Assembly (NCBI GenBank): GCA_023014335.1
Contig: JAECYW010000002.1
Coordinates: 1,240,001-1,304,000, forward strand
Direction of reading: 5' to 3'
Origin: Galerina marginata
Lineage: Eukaryota; Basidiomycota; Agaricomycetes; Agaricales; Galerinaceae
DNA: 64,000 nucleotides
Shown: positions 45,849 through 56,279 of the stretch, one piece after another
How positions within the stretch are numbered: position 1 is the stretch's first letter
How the letters are laid out: the number at the start of each line of letters is the position of its first letter
Position numbers and translations under genes: made by a program
The notes under the pieces: model-generated
Told to the model about the DNA's origin: nothing
The model's database searches: none
Seen by the model: the letters and a program-made list of their open reading frames with translations, nothing else

Positions 45849-47915
45849 CTACTTAACATTGCGCTTCTTCAGACCATCATCCTTCTTCGAGTCAATTGCA
45901 GACGAAACGGGAGGGGCTTCATCCTTTTTCTTATCATCAGAAGTCTCAGTTTTCTTGGTCGACTACACAGTTATTAGTAGGCGGTAATGGAAATACATGT
46001 GCGAACAAACCTTGGTGACAACGGGTTTCTGAGCACCACCGATGATGCTGACCAAAGCACCGAGCATGCCAAAGAGTGTGAACAGGGCACCCGCAAGAGC
46101 AGCACCAGTTTCGGGCTGAGTCTTGAAGGCATCGAGAGGATCGAGCTTAGCGGCCTCAATGAAGGAAATGACACGAGTACGGATGAAGCTAATAGGGTCG
46201 TCCTTGAACGAAATCTTCTCGTCTTCCTCATCCTCCGAGGTGATTGGCTTGTCAGCAGCAACCTCAAGAGGCTTCTTAACTTCAAACGTCTCGGCTGCGA
46301 ATTTCTTGGCATCTTCAGCGGAATGACCAATGTAGAGATTGTCGAAGAGGATATCCTCAGTCATAGTCCACAGTTCAATACCAACACCGCCCTAATTTAA
46401 TGGGTTATAAGATGCACATCATAAAATTGGAAACTCCTACAATCTTAGCCAGAGATTTCACAGGGGTTAAATCCTCGTAGAAGTCGGGGTTAGGAATCTT
46501 ACGAGGAGCCCATTCGCCCTTGTATGCCGGGTTGGCGATCTGAGGAGCATACCATTTACCCTTGTATGCCGGGTTAGGTTTGAACGGGCTAGCTCGATAT
46601 TCAGATCAGGAATCTGAGATAAGAGAACTCGACGGCACTGACCGTTTCCATTCACCACAGCCAGGAGCGTCAGAGCACTTAGGGTTGGGAATGGTGGGGG
46701 CGATCCATTCACCGTCTTCCTCCTCGTCCCACTCCTCAGGCTTAGTGGCGTCTATTAAGCTTATCAGGATTTTAGGTACATTGAAAAATTCAAAGCAAAT
46801 TACCAGGGTCTGCAGTGGTTAAAGGTTCGTCATCGAGCCAGCCCTCGGGTTTTACGGCTTCTTCGTCAACAATCTCGAATGGGGCCTCCTCGTCCCAGTC
46901 ATCAGGCTACCGTAAGTCAGCGCGATGTCTAGATGTAACTTGAGCGGAAAACCAACCTTAGTAGCTTCGGGATCAGCGATCATTGACTCATCAACCCAGT
47001 CTTCGGGCTTGCTGTCTTTAGGGTCGTCGATTTCCTTGGGAGGGTTGACGGGAGGTTCAAAGTCTTCGAGGAGACTGCCCTTGCTCTCGCTTACGCCGTT
47101 GATGAGAACTTCGAAAGTATTATCAGGGCTACATCAATAATTAGACTCCGCTCAAACAAAAAACGCAAACACTTCATACTTTACAATGAGGGTGTACAAG
47201 TTGGTGAGTTTCTCAATGGTGGGACGAGGGAAGACCTTGAGGTGTTTCTCCTCAGTTTCGCCTGTCTTGGGGCTCTTGTGTCGGAAAATGAAGTGAACCT
47301 GGAGGGCAATTGAGATTGAGGTGAGCACGCGTCATGCAAATTTAAGACTCAACCCTCACCTTGGTTCCTGGGCACGTCAAATCAGGACCGAACATGACCA
47401 CCCAGGGCGTAGTGTCAGAGAACTCTTTTCCGCTGGTTTGGAAACCATCTTCGAGGAGTTTGACATAACCACCACCACAGTTGCCTCCCTTTTGGTACTT
47501 GACTTCATACTGGACAACCAGAGGCTTGTCCTTGAAACCAATGGGTTTGGAAAAGGGAGCAGAGATAGCGTGATGGGCAGCTTTGCTTTTCGCAACAAGA
47601 CCCTGGTCGCCTTCCACGACGGAAATAGAAGGGTCCTCAACTTCCCATTTGCCGACGTAGCTGAAGGTCTCGCCACCAACGGGGGTCTTTTTGGTGGCCT
47701 CTGAAGGCGTCCAGCGGTCGGCCCAGTCTTCTGTGAACTGTTCGACGAATGGTGCTTTGATTTCAGTAGGCTGTGAACGATGGGAAGTCAGCACAAGCTG
47801 AAACGACGTGTAATGGATGGTCAGTTACTGTGAATGTCGGCTTAGGAGCCTCTGCCGATTGGGCCAACGCGCCGGATGCAGCGAGGGCCAGGAAAGAAAG
47901 CGCTACGCTTCGCAT
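45849..47915 (-). CDS. CNX1: Calnexin, ER lectin chaperone
   Basis: Calnexin binds monoglucosylated N-glycoproteins in the ER and retains them until folded. The start at 47915 gives a signal peptide ([19 protein letters not shown]). The lectin domain follows: [60 protein letters not shown] and [20 protein letters not shown]. The P-domain has motif 1 repeats ([51 protein letters not shown]) and motif 2 repeats ([40 protein letters not shown]). A single membrane helix near the C-terminus ([20 protein letters not shown]) is followed by a charged cytosolic tail ([20 protein letters not shown]) ending LKKRNVK. Introns are short and frames join cleanly. An ER-stress element could lie upstream, but the 190-bp spacer to SNU114 shows nothing I can name. 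Confidence 0.93.
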
Positions 47916-48105
47916 TATAATACGAAGGACCAGATAGAAGAGAAAGAGGAACGAGTGAAGGTGTAATAATTCCCGCAACCGATCCTTCGTTCCTAAATAC
48001 GTTCAGCATACGTGGCACATCCCGTTCTCCCACACATCACGTGGCCGAGACTTCCAATTTCATGGAATTATTACAAGTACGAATATGTACATCAATACAT
48101 TAAAA

Positions 48106-51100
48106 TCAACCCAACAAATCTGCGTGCCCTGAGGCTGAAAGGGCAAGCTGTAGAAATGTTTATCAGTTTCACAAAGACAACGGCGACGAGTAACACAAAG
48201 GCTTACGACAAACTCGTCGTCCAGATATTTGGACACAGCGATCTGGTCACCGAGCCCTTTTCTTCGCCGCGTTTTCAGCACAAGGTCTCTCGCCAATGCC
48301 TGACCCGAAGCGGGTTCCAGGGGCCGGAGCTTGATGCTCGAGTCCGTGGGATCACCTGTTATTTGTTCTAGCTCACGCAGAACGTTCCACGTGCGAAAGG
48401 AATCATACCTGGGACTATCGACCAGTGGTCGAATACTTGTAAGCAAAAAGCTTGACCTTGAGTCGCGGTTCTGAGATCGGTTTCGAACCCGTTTGCGTCT
48501 ATTACTGGAATTAGCGCTTTAACAGTGTAGAGCGGTGATCCGGCCTTCGGAATGTCTTGTGTAACATGTCCCCGTCGGCGGGCAAGAACCGTATACACTG
48601 CGGATATGCAGTCTGCTGGCGCCTGCACTTCCACGTAGTACACCGGTTCCATCAATCTCGGTGTAGCCTACGAAAAAGGCGAGAGCGACGTGTCAGATAT
48701 AAATAATGTTGGTCAAGAAACTTCTCACCATCAAGAAAGACGAATAGCAGACGCGACGAGCGGTGGGAACGATCTGCCCTCCCCCGCGGAAAATTGGTTC
48801 TTGAGCCAGAGTAGCGTCCAATATGCGGAATTTGACATTACGCATCGCTATAGCACAACTATCAACAGGGGAACGAAAAAAAAAAAAAAAAAAAAAAAGG
48901 CCGGCACTGACGTTCGTCACACAGAGGCCCTTCACGAGCTCCCCATTGGAACCCTTGCTTGATGTGTTCTTTGACTGTCCCAAGGAGTTTCTTATCAACC
49001 TAACAGTCGTGTGCGTCAGCTACGAGATTGCTTCCATTGCTGTTAATTTCACCTGTGACGGAAGGGAGTCATCCAAGAGAATATTTGGCCCATTTTCATC
49101 TGGGCCAAATGCCCATATCGACCGAGAGGCAAGAAGATCCCATTGGTAGTTTTCTTGGAAAAAGTTCCCCCGTTCCTTGGCCGTTATACGCATGTTGACC
49201 CGACCTCTCTCAATGTCTTCAGCTATACCGCGCTCTAAAGGCTCTGCAATCATCGTAATTTTGTTCCTAGTTCATTCAGATAGGAAGGCGGACATAATAA
49301 CTGGTGGCTCACTTTTTGTTTGGGGTATCAGCATAGCATTTCAAAGCACTTGTCTCCAACACTGTTTCACAGAACTTCGTCACCGGGTCTGAAACCTTAA
49401 TCTCTATTTCAGAGAACAGTCGGCGAAGGTCATGCATGACACAGTCCAGATAAAGTTCCCCGGTTCCAATAACAACATGCTCGCCGCTCTCCTCTACTTT
49501 CGTAGATACCAATGGATACGACTTGTTAATACTTCGCAAGCCAGCCAACATCTTGGGTAGTTCGGAGGGTGCGATTGGTTCTATAGCGATTTTGAGAACA
49601 GATTGCGTCATATGTTTGATAGGCCGGAAAATGTTCAACTCGTCTTCGATATCAGGTCCTGCTAATGTCGCTGTCTTCGATATAGACGCATCAACTCCAC
49701 CGATTAAGACAAGATTGCCAGCTGGAATCTCATCCGCTGGGATGAAATACCTAAATAAAAAAACAAAAACAAAATTCAAACAGAAACAAAATAGGGAAGC
49801 ATTATCATAACGCACCTGGATTCGCTGATCCAGAGGTCATCGATGGTTGCCTTCATCATGTCCTCCTCGTCCTCGGGAGAGTAGCCTTCTCCCAACACCT
49901 TAACCTCCATGCCCTTTCGCAATGTACCACTGATCACACGTCCGAATGATCTGAATGATTGTGCATCGGTAGTATGGTACAATTTTGAAATTTGAACCAT
50001 AACAGGGCCTTCAGGGTCACAAGATTTCATTGACTTTGCGAGGTCAGATGCTTGCGCACCAAGGTAAGTCCCTTCGACCTTGAAGCATACGCGTGAGCAG
50101 TGATTTCTTCTGGTGTTCGAAGCAGTCGTTTACCTTGCTTGAGGCCCCTTCCACAGGAGAGGGGACGTGCTCCACAATCAGGTCGACAAGACCAGTGCTT
50201 GTGCCGAAGAATTGGTCCAAGACAGCTTTCAGCAGGGGCCTGACGTCCATTTTGTACATGACTGGTTTTAACTGGATTCCAAGGCCACCGAGTGTCTTCT
50301 GAAGGTCGTCCGTTTCTTCGCTAAGAACGTGACTGTACAGTTTATATAAGGGTGTCAGGATGAAATGTACGAAGGTGCGGTTGCTTTCTGGGTCGGCTTG
50401 CTTCCGAGTAAACTTGCGGGTGTCTTCATTAAAGTATATGTCACCCCACAAGCGATCGGAAAATGACTTGACATCCATGGACCCTAGAATCCATCATCAA
50501 CGAAGGAAATACGGTCTGAGAAATCTCAAGGTTACCGTAAGTATCAGCGTACATTTGCGCAAAGGAACGCAAGGTAAAGCACCAGTTCATGTCAGTACTG
50601 GCAAACGCTACGTTCCCATTTTCAGGACTCAGACGCAAATCCGGATTTGGGTCAATAGCACTGGGCTGATTGTCAAAATTAACAAAATCTAATCAACAAT
50701 GAACGCGTACCTGATGAAACTATTAATCTCTTCAATTGTATGTTTAATTTTGTAATACGCGTCGGCTGGTTTTATGCGCAATTCCAGTATTAGTCTGTCG
50801 ATTTTGTTCACGACAAGCGTGATTTTGACGCCTTCTTGTAATGCATGGCGTATGACAAATTCCGTCCCCACCATCAGCTGAAATGAAAGGATAAGTTTTT
50901 TTTGTATAAACATATTATCGGTAATCAGAACCTACCCCTTCAACCACGTCGACGACTAAGAGGATCCCATCGACCAAGCGAACTGCAGAAGCTACCTCGT
51001 CCACAAAATTGATGTGGCCAGGGGTATCAATGAAGTGAATCAAGTGTGATTTTCCGACTGTATTGGATAGAATCAGGGACATAGGTGACGACTTTATGGA

Positions 51101-51831
51101 TATTTCTCGTTCTCGTGACAAGATATGTGTGTCTGTGTAGCGGGTCTGTGTGATTCAATGAGGAATGATCTGCATTCAGAAGACAGAATGGCGACGAACT
51201 GGCTTATCTGCGTCCCAGATGAGTTTGTGGGTTTCAAATACAAGCATGTCCATCAAAGCTGTTTTCCCGTGGTGTAAATGTCCAACGACGGCGACAATTC
51301 GAACCATGTCTGGAAAGGCGGTCATATTCAAGAGAAACCTAAAAACCGCGTCAAACCACAGCCAGGATAGTATACACACAGAAGTGTCTCTACCCTTTGT
51401 CAAATCGCGTTTCTGGCATATCCTTTTCCTCGACCGTCCATTTTCTGACCTTAATTGGCGCTATGATAGGTTCCGAAAGAGGTTGAGCATCTTCCTCTTG
51501 AACTAGTGTCTCGACACCAGGGCCGTAGATATCCCCCGCTGAAGGGTAATACTGTTTGTCTTCGTGAAGAATGACTGCTGTATGAGAAGGTTCTATTGGA
51601 ATGGTTAACAAATGCTGTCGGATTAACAAAGTCCAATGCATATTCACCATCAACCTCCATAAGAGCCATATCTTCCGCTTCTTTCATGGGCACATCGTCA
51701 TATCCTTCTAGAGGAACACCGGACGTTGGCTCCTCTTGCTGCTGTTGTTGCTGAATTTCATCTTCGTCGTCGGAATCGAGGTCAGCGCCAATGTAGTTGC
51801 CAAACTCGTCGTAATCCTCAAAAGAAGCCAT
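48106..51831 (-). CDS. SNU114: U5 snRNP GTPase SNU114 (EF-2-like)
   Basis: Snu114 is the GTPase of the U5 snRNP that works with Prp8 and Brr2 during spliceosome activation and disassembly. The start at 51831 gives the family's acidic N-terminus, [25 protein letters not shown] with a poly-Gln patch. G-domain motifs: G1 [17 protein letters not shown]3 [14 protein letters not shown] and G4 [20 protein letters not shown]. The G2 region reads [15 protein letters not shown], where relatives usually have ERG; the Glu is a local deviation. EF-2-like domains follow ([18 protein letters not shown] region, [60 protein letters not shown]). Near the C-terminus are [40 protein letters not shown] and [22 protein letters not shown], and the protein ends [13 protein letters not shown]. 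One intron contains 23 consecutive T. Confidence 0.92.
48876..48898. repeat. 23-base A run (T run in the SNU114 intron)
   Basis: Twenty-three uninterrupted A on the + strand. On the SNU114 strand this is a T23 tract a few bases after the 5' splice site of the intron that ends ...TGCTATAG before the codons for [12 protein letters not shown]. Confidence 0.9.
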
Positions 51832-51944
51832 GAAGTTTAAAACAGGGAGATTGAAACGCTTAGGCCAAGTGTAAGTCAGGAAAAACGACTGTCACGAGTT
51901 GCTGAGGATTGGAGGGGACTCAGGAGAGAGATAACTTTAAATAA

Positions 51945-52581
51945 GGGCCTGTTCGGCACCACGCCTTGTCGGAGCAATCTCGGAGCTCTCTGCCAAAATA
52001 GCATCCTCGGGGCGTTGTCCAGCCCCGAGCTTTGAAACCCTGAATTGTTGGGATCAGCGGAGATTGTAACACATTGATGGCGGCGACCTGCGTGACGACG
52101 CGTCAGCGACGCGTCGGGACGCGTTTAGGACCGGTATTCCTCGAGATAATACTTCATTTGGTCTCATTCTCTCAAAATATTTTGCAGTTCTATGTGTTAG
52201 TAAGCCTATTACTCGAATGTCTATTTAAGAATCAAGTTTCGGGGGTATTTCTGTTATAAAGCGAACCTGGTCATTCAACCATCGTATTTGGGACAAGATT
52301 AGCAGGAATAATTCCAATTTTGGCTTTAAAAACAAAATTAAATGGTTGTATCCACTTTAATATGTCTCTGTATCTCAATATTAACCGAAAAAGCCTCTCA
52401 AATACTTTGCAAACCATATTTTTGGCAGAATATCGTCCTTGGGAGAGGGTGTGACAATATGTGACAACTCATTGCCACGCATGGGTTTTGTGATCGGCCA
52501 TCAACCAGGGACCATCAAGCCGCAAAACCTGGAGCGTAGACGAGGCGTACGCTTGGAGAAGGCGTGGTGCCGAACAGGCCC
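51945..52581. mobile_element. 637-bp MITE, PIF/Harbinger-like, with 23-bp TIRs and TAA target duplication
   Basis: The left end begins GGGCCTGTTCGGCACCACGC at 51945 and the right end finishes with the exact reverse complement at 52581. The match is perfect for 23 bases and then decays. Both ends are flanked by TAA in direct orientation (51942-51944 and 52582-52584), the 3-bp TWA duplication made by PIF/Harbinger transposases. There is no transposase frame inside; the longest open frame is about 60 codons, so the element is non-autonomous. It sits between the divergent SNU114 and prefoldin genes, its left end 113 bp upstream of the SNU114 start codon and its right end 130 bp upstream of the prefoldin start. 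It contains three ACGCGT hexamers at 52098-52124. The superfamily call rests only on duplication length and terminal sequence. Confidence 0.85.
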
Positions 52582-52711
52582 TAAGTCGTCAACTGAAAGA
52601 ACGCAAGAGAATTTGTAACTCCGTTCTAAGGTTGCTATAAACAGATGTCGCCTGGTAATGTAAAGCTTCAACGTTCATCATCCCCGGAACCGGTTCTAGA
52701 ATCCGATTGTA

Positions 52712-53293
52712 ATGGCGTCCTTATCCGACGAAACACTACGGAAGGTGACTATTGTTTTATTTCGCTGAAGGGAGAGATCTATATGAAATTCTATAGATCT
52801 TAGTGCAAATTCAGCAAACTGCGGTGCAGTCTCAAAGAGCTCTGAATGTGTCCTTGCAACAGACTTCAGTCAAAGACCGTGAACGTAGGATCCTGCAATT
52901 AACCATCGACGAAATCAGTCAGATGAAGGGCGACGTGAACCTTTACAAAGGCATTGGAAAGATGTGTGTTATGATATTCTTTCAGGCATAGATCGTCGTG
53001 TTCATATTTCTCTCTCACAGGTTCATGCATGTCCCTCGTGATGTGATGGAATCTGAACTGAAGACCCAGGAGAAAGAGCTGTCAGATGATATTACGAATT
53101 TGAATAAAAAAGTGAGCTTTATTGTCGACCGTGTCAACTCCTGGTCATGACTTGGGTAGTCAAAATATCTGGAGAAGCAGTATAATGATGCCCAAGGACA
53201 GCTCCGAGACATAGTACGTCTATCCTGTCACATTCCCTTGCTTGATTATGCATTTTTATTTCGTAGTTTCACCACGCACCAAAACACCAATAA
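52712..53293 (+). CDS. PFD1: Prefoldin subunit 1
   Basis: This is a beta-type subunit of the hexameric prefoldin cochaperone, which delivers nascent actin and tubulin to the CCT chaperonin (CCT7 is also in this window, but far away). Exon 1 (52712-52744) encodes MASLSDETLRK. After an intron the helical coil starts ILVQIQQTAVQSQRALNVSL, continues KDRERRILQLTIDEISQMKG, then the beta-hairpin region NLYKGIGKMFMHVPRDVMES, and the second helix KTQEKELSDDITNLNKKVKY LEKQYNDAQGQLRDIFHHA, with the stop at 53291-53293. The length of roughly 120 residues and the helix-hairpin-helix layout fit the family. Four short introns are inferred from the frames. The promoter lies directly after the MITE. Confidence 0.85.
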
Positions 53294-53468
53294 AAGGCAA
53301 TGGCCCCGGGACCCCGCCGCCTGTTTTCTCAAGCTTTGTGAATAAATTAAAAGACCACTTTGGCGGCTATCAAACTATGTCATGCGAAATATTTCTGAAT
53401 AAATATCGCTCACGCGCACAAGATGCAATTCAGACGAAGCCTTGTGTTGGAAATTAGCACATTCCAGA

Positions 53469-53838
53469 ATGGACCATAACACGGAAGATCTTTTGTTCCA
53501 TGCAAACGAGGCGCTAGGGTTATCGTCGGGCAGGATGCAGGCAAACTTGCCCTGCAGTGCTGGTATATGTACTTGGCGTATGTACATAATGTAGAGCACC
53601 ATTTACATAATAATCGCGAGGCGGGCCCTGAAGATGTGTGAGTCGCGTTAAGGCAGGACTTTTCCCTGCTTACTCTTAGACCACAAGCTCTTCTGCTAAC
53701 TTCCAATTTGCTTGCACCAGTGAATCGCGAGAGCTGTATAGAAACGACAAACTGACGACTTTCGAACTTGAAGGCTTTGTGAACGGTCACTTCCTTCCAG
53801 ATCCGACCTCAGCCGTCACGTCGTCCGCACCTTGGTGA
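53469..53838 (+). CDS. Small conserved-looking protein of unknown function
   Basis: I do not recognise this gene. It lies between prefoldin and the TPR gene in only 600 bp. The model starts at 53469 with MDHNTEDLLFHANEALGLSS, then one base must be added (a likely undercalled G at 53527-53529) to enter the long open stretch QDAGKLALQCWYMYLAYVHN and VEHHLHNNREAGPEDV. A 5' splice site GTGAGT at about 53639 and an acceptor before TGAATCGCG near 53721 join it in phase to ESRELYRNDKLTTFELEGFV and NGHFLPDPTSAVTSSAPW, with the stop at 53836-53838. The protein would be about 95 residues, soluble and probably helical. The properly phased splice and protein-like composition argue for a real gene; homology is not known to me. 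Confidence 0.45.
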
Positions 53839-53893
53839 TAGAAACTGAAATATTGCAATATGTTAGCAGTCACTGAATTATACCTAGATACCA

Positions 53894-56174
53894 ATGTCCC
53901 CAGCTAATTCGCATGGGTTGAACCAGAACGCAGAACGGTTGAAAGTCGAAGGCAATGAGTTTCATCAAAAAGGCCAATATAAGGCAGCGTACAGAAAATA
54001 CACTCAAGCGATCAAGGAAGATCCTAAAAATGCCGTATACTTTGCTAACCGTGCAGCAGCAAGCTTGGCATTGAAAGAGTGAGTGTCATTTGTATTAGTG
54101 CATGCTAATGTTTGAGCTATCTTTGACATTTTTTAGATTCCTAGATGCAGCTTCAGACGCAGAAAAGGTGTGGATGTCTCCGCATTTCGCGTTCCATATC
54201 CATATTAATCGTTTGTGGAAGGCAACAGAGCTTGATCCTACTTATGCCAAGGCCTGGGCAAGACTCGGAACTGCCAACTACGTGTGTATCGATTAGCTAG
54301 CAACCCTGGATATCTTATACTAAAGGGTTTCACACTTCATTATAGTCCCTTTCACACTGGACTAAGAGTATTGACGCCTGGAAAAGAGCCTTAGAATGCC
54401 TCCCACTGCCTGCTGGCGACCAGGAAACAGAGGTTGATAAAAGGCTCAGAAATCAATTCTCGGAAGGGCTCCAAAAGGCAGAAGAAGGTCTTGAACAGCC
54501 TCCCGCGAAATTAATCAGGAGAAGCGCCAGTGATATGATGCCATGGCAGCAAGCTGCAGCCCAGGAAGCTCAGCTCGTCACCGAACAGAAACTCTCCAGT
54601 GTAAGTAAAATGGAATAGTCACCAGAAGTCAGCACTGATTCTCTGACCGGCAGGGTTTCGTTATTTTGACTGCGTATCGGGTGCGTACAAGACGATAAGT
54701 CGATTGGCATGGTTTCTAAGCCAATATTTGACGGCGACATTAGGAGTTCAAAGAAGGTGTCGATGTAATGAAAGCACTTGAAAAGAAACCACTGAATGGT
54801 GCCATGGCGTGGGTTGGAAAGCCAAGTGTAAGTTTGGAAGTCCCATTCTAAATGTAAATGCTAACCAAAGAAATCACAGGCACTTCTTGCTATTTCCAAT
54901 GCTGTGATGCGGGACCCCCGGGTTTTTCATTTCGATTGTCCTGACTGGATTGAAAAATACAACCAACAAGGTATGTAAGATTATCGTAATTACGCCCAGG
55001 ACGCTATACTGTGCCTTGGTCTTACATCATGTCACAGTCATGTTCGAAGCTGAATTCCATAAAGCTTGGAAAGATGGTGGGGCCAACGTCGTTATGGAAC
55101 GAGCGCCTGCGAGGTTAGCCATTGAGGGCTGGGACGCGGTGCGACCCGCACTATCCACTACAATTCGGTACATTTCTATCAATATGCCCAGGAATTTCTT
55201 TAACATAGGCTTTTAGAGCTTGGATAATGTGCGGTTTTATGGCCAAGTCGACGGGAAGACATTTAGTCGCCATGGAATTCTACAGTCGGGTGGTCAACAT
55301 CCTCGATTGGGGTCGTCGGGTATGGCAAAATGTCTCTAAAGATGATCGTGGCGTTATCTTCGAGAAAACCTTTATCCGGGGGGTAAAGCGTCTGCGTTTG
55401 GCGGCTTTGCACGAGGTACGTCGGTTTGGATTTTGTCATAGGCTATGACTTCTTCAGCATTCCACCTTAGTGCCTCGCGGCGAAAGAAAATGGCTGCCAG
55501 TACAACAGAAATGACATGGCAGAATGGAGTCGAGACCTTATCTCTGAAACTGAGGCAAATCCACCTTCGCCTAATGATCAACTAGATCCCGGATTCTTTG
55601 CCTCTTTCTGGTTATACCCGAAAGCAGAGGCTTTATCGTACGCTCGATCCCAGCCCGTCCACTTCCTCTAGTTGACATTGAAACTTAAAGCATACTGGGT
55701 TGGTATCATATGCAACTTGGTCTGGAGGCTGAAGACTTCCATGATGCCAACCTGGAATTCAAGCAATCTGCCAAGTACTATATTCAGTCAGCTGAAAGCT
55801 ATCCTGACGATGAGGAATGCGTCCCGACATTCCTAAAGGTCGCTTTGGAGGCATATTTTTTTCAGGGAAAGCCATTGAAAAGAACAATTCCTTTGATCAT
55901 GCGCATCGAGGCCGCAATTCCTAAGATGCTGAGATTTTGGGGGAAATCCGCATCCTCAGTCGATAGGGACCCAAGGCTCCAGGACGCACTTGACTTCGCT
56001 CACAATGCTCAGAGGGGGATTGCCGATGGCAGTCTCTTCCTCGATGATGTGGTTAAACCCAAGATTCTGGTGAGCTTTATATCTTTGTTTTCATTTACTA
56101 CTCCTTATACTTGGATATTGATCCAGCAAGGCAATGATAAATGGGGAGCCAACTTAACGGTGGCGTATATCTAA
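53894..56174 (+). CDS. TPR-repeat protein, Hsp cochaperone-like N-terminus
   Basis: The N-terminus carries a TPR array of the type that binds C-terminal EEVD peptides of Hsp70/Hsp90: NAERLKVEGNEFHQKGQYKA, AYRKYTQAIKEDPKNAVYFA, NRAAASLALKEFLDAASDAE and, after an intron, KATELDPTYAKAWARLGTAN. The carboxylate-clamp pattern (Lys/Asn of KVEGNEF and NRAA) is visible. A third repeat-like helix (SIDAWKRALECLPLPAGDQE) follows. The larger C-terminal part (RDPRVFHFDCPDWIEKYNQQ, AWIMCGFMAKSTGRHLVAME, FYSRVVNILDWGRRVWQNVS, KYYIQSAESYPDDEECVPTF) is not a domain I can name but also looks like helical repeats. Many short introns are present. Role inferred: a cochaperone or scaffold; the client is unknown. 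Confidence 0.75.
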
Positions 56175-56279
56175 TGAGAGTGAATGCAATCTCATTCCAG
56201 AACACCCCGCACTATTATTCTATCCACTTGCAATATATACTGTATATACTCTATTTTTTCAATTAGCAAAACATTGAAT

